Shown: positions 58,351-64,000 of the stretch, in pieces
Layout: each line of letters begins with the position of its first letter
Position numbering within the stretch: position 1 is the first letter of the stretch
Assembly: GCA_050084515.1 (NCBI GenBank)
Contig: CM114271.1
Coordinates: 55,490,001 to 55,554,000, forward strand
Origin: Blasia pusilla
Lineage: Eukaryota > Marchantiophyta > Marchantiopsida > Blasiales
Length of the DNA stretch: 64,000 nt
Direction: 5' to 3'
Program-made: the position numbers and the translations under genes
Notes under the pieces: generated by a model
The model's database searches: none
What the model was told of the DNA's origin: nothing
The model's input: only the letters and a program-made list of their open reading frames with translations

Positions 58351-59833
58351 GTGTTCATGGCATGCATTGCCATCTCCACCGTCGCCATGTGATGAGGGAA
58401 TGGGTGAAGGACCACTGCCTTCATGCAGAAATGTGCCTCCAATGAGTTGGGCCGCTCCTCCACAAACTTGGTCCACGCCATGAACCTGTGATTTCCATCC
58501 TAGATGAAGAAATGAGATTCCTCATCCAGCTGAATTCCGTGCCCTCAACTTGCCTTCTGAAATCCTGGTCTCGCATCCTCCAGAATGTGTCGAGCTTTTC
58601 CAAGTCCTCCTTCGTAACCAGAACTTGGGTTCCATGCTCGTCGTAAGGCTGAACATAGAAGGGAGGAAAGTTGTCGACGTAGGATGGTGTCGCCGCCGAT
58701 TGTTTAAGCTTCGCGATGTCCTCGTCGGACTGAATTTCGCGGACGTATCCCATTGTCCGCAATCGGCAGAGTGGAATCCTCGGGGCGTTGTGGCCCTCCA
58801 TGAGTGCCATCTGCTTTACCACCTGTCAGAACCGGGACAAGATGAATAAGCTACACTGAATTCCCAATGAATTGCAATTCACATAATTCATAAAACCCAG
58901 ATCCTCTCTTACCCGCTCGAAAATGGGGTCGGTTTCTTGACCAGCTAACTTGTCTAAGACAGAAGCTGGAAAATCGACTGGGAACTCGTCGATCCGATAG
59001 AGGTCGATGTCCTCCACCGGGCTTGGAGTCGAGAATGACCGCTCTCCGGCTTCTTCGGCCATGTCCACCATCTCCACGCTGGCGGTCCTCATGACCTCGT
59101 CGTCATCGATTTCAACTTCTGGCGTTTCCACTATGTTGATTGTGTCCCCGGACTTCATGGGGGACATTTCCCGCATCTCACCACTTGCGGTTGGACAGCA
59201 GGGCTATCGTCAATGCCTATCGCTTTTTCCCTCCTCGCTTTAGCCAATTCTGCCCTCCTCACCGATGCGTCCAGATGCTTCTTTTCTCTCTTTTCGTCGG
59301 CGATCCTTTTCTTCAAGGCCTGCGACGTCTCAGCCTCTACGTTCTGTTTATCTAGCGCCTCTTGAACACGTCTCGCAAGAAGCACTTGGTTGTGCATCTC
59401 CGCTTCCCTTTCCCGCTCCTCGATTTCCTGCTGCCTAATTTCATTCGCCGAACGAGGCCCAGGAGATGCAAACGCAGGAGTCCTAATGGACTTCGGAGTG
59501 AAGCTCCCAGACTTGTTGGCTTGTGATTTTTTCCTCGTCATTTTTTCCGGAAATGCCTCCACCTATATCCACGACGAATCCCTTGATGAGTTGCCTTGCT
59601 GATGTCGAGATGGGGAGCTTGAATTGCCTTGATGGGTAGCTCGAATCGTCCCGCGATCGTTCGGTCGAACCGTCTTGCTGTCGTTTGGTCAAACCGTCTC
59701 GCTCTCCTTCCCACCTATCGACTCGCGATGTGTCGCCGTGTGAAACGCCCCTTTGTATCTGATCAGCTGCTGCGCGGGAGAGTGAGGAATGAAGATCGCG
59801 AAATGAGAAACCAGAAATGAGCGATTTCTGCCA

Positions 59834-59841
59834 TATTTATA
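59834..59841 (-). promoter_or_regulatory. TATA box of P copy B
   Basis: TATAAATA on the minus strand about 300 bp before the ATG, at the same place as in copy A. Confidence 0.65.
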
Positions 59842-59879
59842 CTTTTCTAGCCGTTGGGCTGACCATTGGGTCCCGTCGT

Positions 59880-60480
59880 CCTTTCGACGGCGACGTGCCG
59901 GAGGTTACGGAAGTCCGAACGTGAAAAATGGCAACCCGTCGGAGTCCGACAGGTTGCGCGCCTCCGCCATCCTGGGTACGTCGCCACGTGCGCGAGCAAC
60001 CCGTCGGAGACCGACGGGTTGAGCGCCTCCGTCTTCTTCGGAAAAGAACGCGAGGTACCCGCACAACCCGTTGGAGACCAGCATGTTGCGCGCCTCCGCC
60101 GTGTTTGGGACGGGAACGGGACGTATCTTGGGCAATCCGTCGGAGACCGTTGGGTTGCACGCTTCCCTCATCAAGGGTTAAGAATGCGGGCTTCCCATGC
60201 AAGTCGTCGGAGTCCGGCTGGCTGCACCACAAGGCGAGGCCCTTGCGCAACCCGTTGGAGGGCGACGGGTTGCACGCCTCGCCGTCTTTGGGCAAATAGG
60301 TGAGGCACCCGCGGAACTCATCGGGAACAGACGGTTTGCACGCCTCCGGCATCTTCGGGCAAGAAGGAGCAGTATCAGAGCAACTCGTCGGAGAGCGACG
60401 GGTTGCTCGCTTTGACAATGTTTGGCAGAAGCGTGCAACCCGTCCGAAGCCGACGGGTTGCAGGCTTCGGTTAGCTTTGG
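59880..60480. promoter_or_regulatory. Palindrome array upstream of P copy B
   Basis: An inverted counterpart of 10185-10785 with about ten dyads. Most centres are GAGAC or GTCTC. The 278-codon frame on the minus strand across this stretch is repeat-derived. Confidence 0.65.
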
Positions 60481-60489
60481 GTTTTGGGT

Positions 60490-60740
60490 GGTGCGACATA
60501 TTGACTCGCCCGTTGCGCTCTAGATACGGGCCTGATTGAAGGGCGATGCCTGACAATGAGGACATCGATGGCCTCCCGGCGGTATGGTGGCACCGACCTC
60601 GTATGGAGTTTCTGCATTCTTGGGAGGGAATTGCGACGTATTGACTCGCCCGTTGCGCTCTAGATACGGGCATGCTGGACTTCTACACTCCAAGGCTCCC
60701 ACGCATTGGCGGCAGGAGACAATCCAAGGACCATCTGGAA
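60490..60740 (-). pseudogene. Q fragment (copy 4) with a local duplication
   Basis: Corresponds to 9045-9230 of Q copy 1 and has the same orientation (ERNGRVN, ETPYEVGATIPPGGHRC). The word GACTCGCCCGTTGCGCTCTA occurs twice (about 60502 and 60643), so a 140-bp piece was duplicated. It is fused on the left to the P promoter array and on the right to P copy D. Confidence 0.6.
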
Positions 60741-60859
60741 TTGAAGCACTGGTCGACGGATTGCAACACCGAAGTCTCCCGCTCAAACAATCCGACGGGT
60801 TGCATGCACAGATGCAACCCGTCAGAGACAGACAATTTGGATACAAATTTAGAGCCCTT

Positions 60860-62856
60860 ATCCGAATTTGACTCATTGCGGATTGGAGTGGGTACTCGTT
60901 CTTGATGACCTACGATTGCGCCGTCCTCCACTTCAGCGACCTCTTGACGCACTAGAGGTTGAAGAGCTCATCCTCGCTCCCTCGAGTAAAAACTAAGAAA
61001 CAGGCCCTATCAATGAAATAAGCGTCTGCAAAGAAAAACAAGAGCGCAATCTGGTCATAAGAAAGAGGGACATTCCAGTCTGGGACCCCGTTGGACGGAT
61101 TCTCGTCCCACAAGCGCAACCTTGAGGGCAAATCAGCCACGAGGAGATCCACCGCCACCTCTTCAACCTCCCCATGGACCGTCTAGGGAGCGTGCCCATT
61201 TTGTTGAAGCTTCCGTCCCAATGTTGTCAATTTCTCGATGGCGGGTGTCGACGCTTGGGAACTGAAACTTTTCAGCTCATCCAGAAGATTACTACAGTGA
61301 ATGATGACGCTTGTCCGGGTCGTTGTTTCTCTATGTCTTCCCAAGGATGATGGAGTGTATTCCACATCTTGGTCTGCTCCCTGGGACAACCCTGGCGCCT
61401 CTCGCTTCCGCTTCTCCCGAGTCTGCGGTCGGCTTGTTGGGGTCTCTATGACCTCAGACTCTGGTGGAGTTTTTTTTGCGGAGAACCTGGTTCGACCCTC
61501 TCTCCCCGCTCTCCCCGACGATTCCGGCTCTTGCCTTGAATTTTTAGCCTCTCTTTGGGACCCGCTGTAGATTTGTCCTTGGCGGTGACGACCTTGGACA
61601 CCAACTCTACTGTCTCGAGGGCTTGCTCCTGCGCATCTCCTTCGAAAAAGTCTTCAGGCTGCACAAAATTGGGGATGTCGTCCCTACCTACGGCCACTGC
61701 ATCGTAGAGCAGGCGGAGATTTTTCTCGGTTATGTCCTCGAGGATCGTTGAAGTCCAGCCAGATCGGGAAATTCTCCATCTCCCAATGATACATGCTTTG
61801 AGCCATCTCCATGTCGTACATGGAAAATGTCTCTCCATAGGCAGAGAAGCCCACAATTTGCAGGCTGCCGGTATTTCTCGCCGGTTACCTGCATTCTTAC
61901 AATGGACGAGGTACCTGAACACCATGCGTTGGGCAGCTCTTAGTCGAGATGCATCGGCCGCCTGCTCCGAAGATCTCGCTTCTTCTTTGCGAAATCCCTT
62001 TTTTTCGCTCCTATTTCTTCGTCAAGGTCTGCTTGAGGGAGGATGCGATCCTTGAACATCATCTTGAAATCTGGGTTTTTTATGGGCTTGTCCCGAATGT
62101 CATGCAGCCAAAGTTCAAAATCTTCAGCACTCTCAAGGTTTGCTTCCTCTGAAACTGGCTCTATCGTTTTCAGCTCCGCTTGGAGACCCACGAGCATGGA
62201 CATCCCGAGAAGCCGCAACGCGTCCCAGAATGACCATTCACGGAGCGGTGGGAGATCCTTTGGATCGAGACACCGGAGGATGGTGTGCCGCCCTCTTTTG
62301 GGCCTCTGTGCCCTCGAGACTGATTTTCATCAGTCGGATTCTCCTAAATTCGCTCATTCCAGACAAGGCAAATCGATGCACACGATCGAGAGACACTTTC
62401 TCCCCAATCCGACCTTGCGGATCTTCATCCCTCTTCCGCTTGCGCTTGATTATCGCCTTAAGCTCCTTGTAGAAATCGGGGCCAAGTTCGGGGTTGAGAA
62501 TGGCGATGTAGCGCTGCATCTTGCTTGCTGTGTACTTCATAGTTGTAGATACTGCAGCTTGGATGAACTTTTCATGTTGAGACACAGACACTTTCTCCCT
62601 TTGCTCCAGCTCCAATACAGCGCTCTTCTTGGCGGCCTGTATCTTCAACCAGCAAAGAATTGTCACGGCTACATCTTGGGAAATAAATTTATTTGCCCAA
62701 GTCTTTTTTTTTATTTGAGCACCCTTTGCCAGCATCTCATTTACAAGGGCGTCGCCCAAGAACCCCTTGTACTCTGCCGGGTGTGTCGTTAGGACTTTCT
62801 TCACCCGATCGCAATCCTGGACCCAATGGTGGGTGACATTGCCCTCCGATACAATC
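60860..62856 (-). pseudogene. P copy D exon 3
   Basis: Starts after a GATGTGCAG acceptor with IVSEGNVTHHWVQDCDRV, then the conserved linker (VLTTHPAEYKGFLGDALV, KAIIKRKRKRDEDPQG, DIRDKPIKNPDFKMMF). The C-terminal block at 61160-60950 reads VAVDLLVADLPSRLRLWDEN, DWNVPLSYDQIALLFFF and ADAYFIDRACFLVF. Frameshifts occur at about 62270, 61960 and 61560. A palindrome pair at 60755-60835 marks the truncated intron 3, where a Q fragment joins. Confidence 0.6.
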
Positions 62857-63531
62857 CTGCACATCCAAACTCAATATAAGAAATTTTGCAAGGTACATGG
62901 GTTCCTGCAACCCGTCGGACTCCGACAGGTCGTCACAGATCATGGTCGGAATGGTAGCTACGAGCTATATTTTGCAACCCATCAGAGTCTGACGGATTGC
63001 ATTCAGATTTGTGATTGCCTTATTTCAACCCGTCGGACTCCGACGGGTTGTTAGATAATTTGTATTTAGAGAGTGATTATCGAGAGAAAAGTGAACATAT
63101 CAACCCGTCGGAGTCCGACAGGTTGCGCAATTTCAATTAAAGGTGCAATTTGATGCCAAAAATGTAGCTCCCCTACCTCCGAATGCAACATGTTGGAGTC
63201 CGACGAGTTGCTATCGGCCAAAAACATCAAAAAACATCCAAAAATAGCTGCCAGTCAAGCAACCCGTCGGACTCCGACGAGTTGCTTTCTTCAAAAAACA
63301 TCCAAAAATAGCGGCGAGTCGAGCAACTCGTCGGACTCCGACGAGTTGCTTTTGGTCAAAAACATCCTAAACCTATGGTCAGTCGAACAACTCGTCGGAC
63401 TCTAACGAGTTGCTTTTGGCCAAAAACATCCTAAACCTGTGGTCAGTCGAACAACTCGTCGGACTCCGACGAGTTGCTTTCGGCCAAAAACATCCCAAAA
63501 ATAGTGGCAATTCAAACAACTTGTCGGAACC
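62857..63531. repeat. P intron 1 palindromes (copy D)
   Basis: Ten or more dyads. Those at 63255-63480 are very regular: spacing about 50-60 bp with AAAAACATCC spacers and GACTC centres, and with arms shifted to CAACTCGTCGG/CCGACGAGTTG. This uniformity suggests recent local amplification. Confidence 0.8.
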
Positions 63532-63890
63532 TGGGTCCACGCCATGAACCTATGGTTTCCATCCCAGATGAAGAAATACAGGTTCCGCATCCAACTGAAT
63601 TCCGTCCCCTCTATCACCCTTCTGAATTCCTGATCTCTCATCCTCCAGAATGTGTCGAGCGCTTCCAATTCCTCCTCCGTAACCAGCGCTTGGGTTCTAT
63701 GTTCATCGTAAGGCTGAACATAGAACGGAGGGAAGATGTCGACGTAGGATGTTGTCGTTGCCGATTGTTTCAGCTTCGCAATATCCTCGTTAGACTGAAT
63801 TTCACGGACGTACTCCATTGTTCGCAATCGGCAAAGTGGAATTCTCGGGGCGTTTTGGCCCTCCTCCATCAGTGCCATCTGCTTTACCAC
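63532..63890 (-). pseudogene. P copy D exon 2, ParB-like segment
   Basis: VVKQMALMEEGQNAPRIPLC through IFPPFYVQPYDEHRTQ, DTFWRMRDQEFRRVIEGTEF and FFIWDGNHRFMAW. This is the longest unbroken version of the segment (about 118 codons). It stops just after the motif, where intron palindromes begin, so the end of the exon (HPFPHHMATVEM...) is lost. Confidence 0.6.
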
Positions 63891-63981
63891 CTATCACAAC
63901 GGGGACAAGGTCAATAAGCTACACAGAATGAATTGCAGCATGGGCCTTCACATAACTCAAAGAACACAAATCCTCTCTTAC

Positions 63982-64000
63982 CCGCTCGAAGATTGGGTCG
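63982..64000 (-). pseudogene. P copy D exon 1, 3' edge
   Basis: Ends with TTCGAGCGG at a GTAAGA donor, as in copies A and B. The rest lies beyond the window. Confidence 0.6.

Larger units (their letters stand above)
54584..59541 (-). pseudogene. Gene P copy B: most complete ParB-motif / methyltransferase-like gene
   Basis: Exon 1 59541-58913 (ATG at 59541, MTRKKSQANKSGSFTPK), exon 2 58822-58351, exon 3 57590-55634, last exon about 55090-54584. Exon 1 is rich in K/R/E helices (EIEEREREAEMHNQVLLARR, KKRIADEKREKKHLDASVRR). Exon 2 carries the ParB-like D-G-N-H-R motif but lost one base before it. Exon 3 holds the long linker (DALRVIGKSVLDGLQAELRR; MEMGQHMSDWEVENCPIWLD; a Ser/Glu/Lys tract; TREKRKREVPGLSQ) and the motif-IV-like block, where a deletion follows ADLPS. 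The last exon has the D-L-V-F-D block. Damage: a one-base loss near 59190, one in exon 2, deletions in exon 3. Splice sites and phases agree with copies A, C and D, so the exon model is well supported even though this copy is broken. Confidence 0.65.

Noticed and set aside
59837-60673. 278-codon open frame on the minus strand
   Set aside because: It runs through the palindromic promoter array. Its repetitive Arg/Val/Ala composition and near-equal frames on both strands show it is a by-product of GC-rich dyads.

Overview
This is nuclear DNA from a eukaryote with spliceosomal introns, most likely a streptophyte alga of the charophyte type (Chara-like). The organism call is an inference from three things: plant-type Ty3/gypsy retroelements, a retroelement carrying a C5-cytosine DNA methyltransferase (a combination I recall being reported for charophytes and dinoflagellates), and a six-exon GH63 mannosylglycerate-hydrolase-like gene with 270-400 bp introns. 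Nearly everything else is mobile DNA, nested and mostly decayed.

Layout. 1-3.6 kb: decayed gypsy pol (RT, RNase H, integrase, PHD-like finger) and LTR sequence. 3.7-7.0 kb, minus: gag, protease and a truncated DNMT. 7.3-21.1 kb: element I call PQ, with gene Q leftward (9.9 to 7.3 kb), gene P rightward (11.1-18.4 kb), then a second 3' half of Q (18.4-21.1 kb). 21.1-24.5 kb, minus: an unknown ORF, a 5'-truncated LINE and a GA microsatellite. 26.0-29.1 kb, minus: the GH63 gene, the one intact-looking host gene, in an AT-rich island running to about 33.7 kb. 33.8-46.4 kb: a mirror copy of PQ (P minus, Q plus) broken by two solo-LTR-like insertions. 46.4-51.4 kb: a second gypsy element cut off by a P end. 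51.4-60.5 kb, minus: the most complete P copy. 60.5-64.0 kb: a Q scrap and a fourth, partial P.

The main discovery is PQ. Two genes are fired divergently from a shared upstream region full of dyad repeats. P (four copies, conserved splice sites) encodes a basic coiled N-terminus, a segment with a ParB/sulfiredoxin-like DGNHR motif, a long linker, and a C-terminal part arranged like a beta-class amino-methyltransferase (a D-L-P-S/L-G block, later a P-A-L-M...D-L-V-F-D block). Q encodes a zinc-cluster, MULE-like, SWIM-finger protein, plausibly the transposase. The outer ends of P and Q share GA-rich, TIR-like sequence, so PQ looks like one large DNA transposon carrying its own DNA-modification-like protein. 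Its introns and promoter hold dozens of about 27-bp imperfect palindromes with arms CAACCCGTCGG and CCGACGGGTTG spaced about 50-80 bp apart. In P intron 1 the centre of the dyad is usually GANTC.

Most P and Q copies carry stops or frameshifts, so they are called pseudogenes here. Function claims for P and Q rest on motifs read by eye, not on searches.
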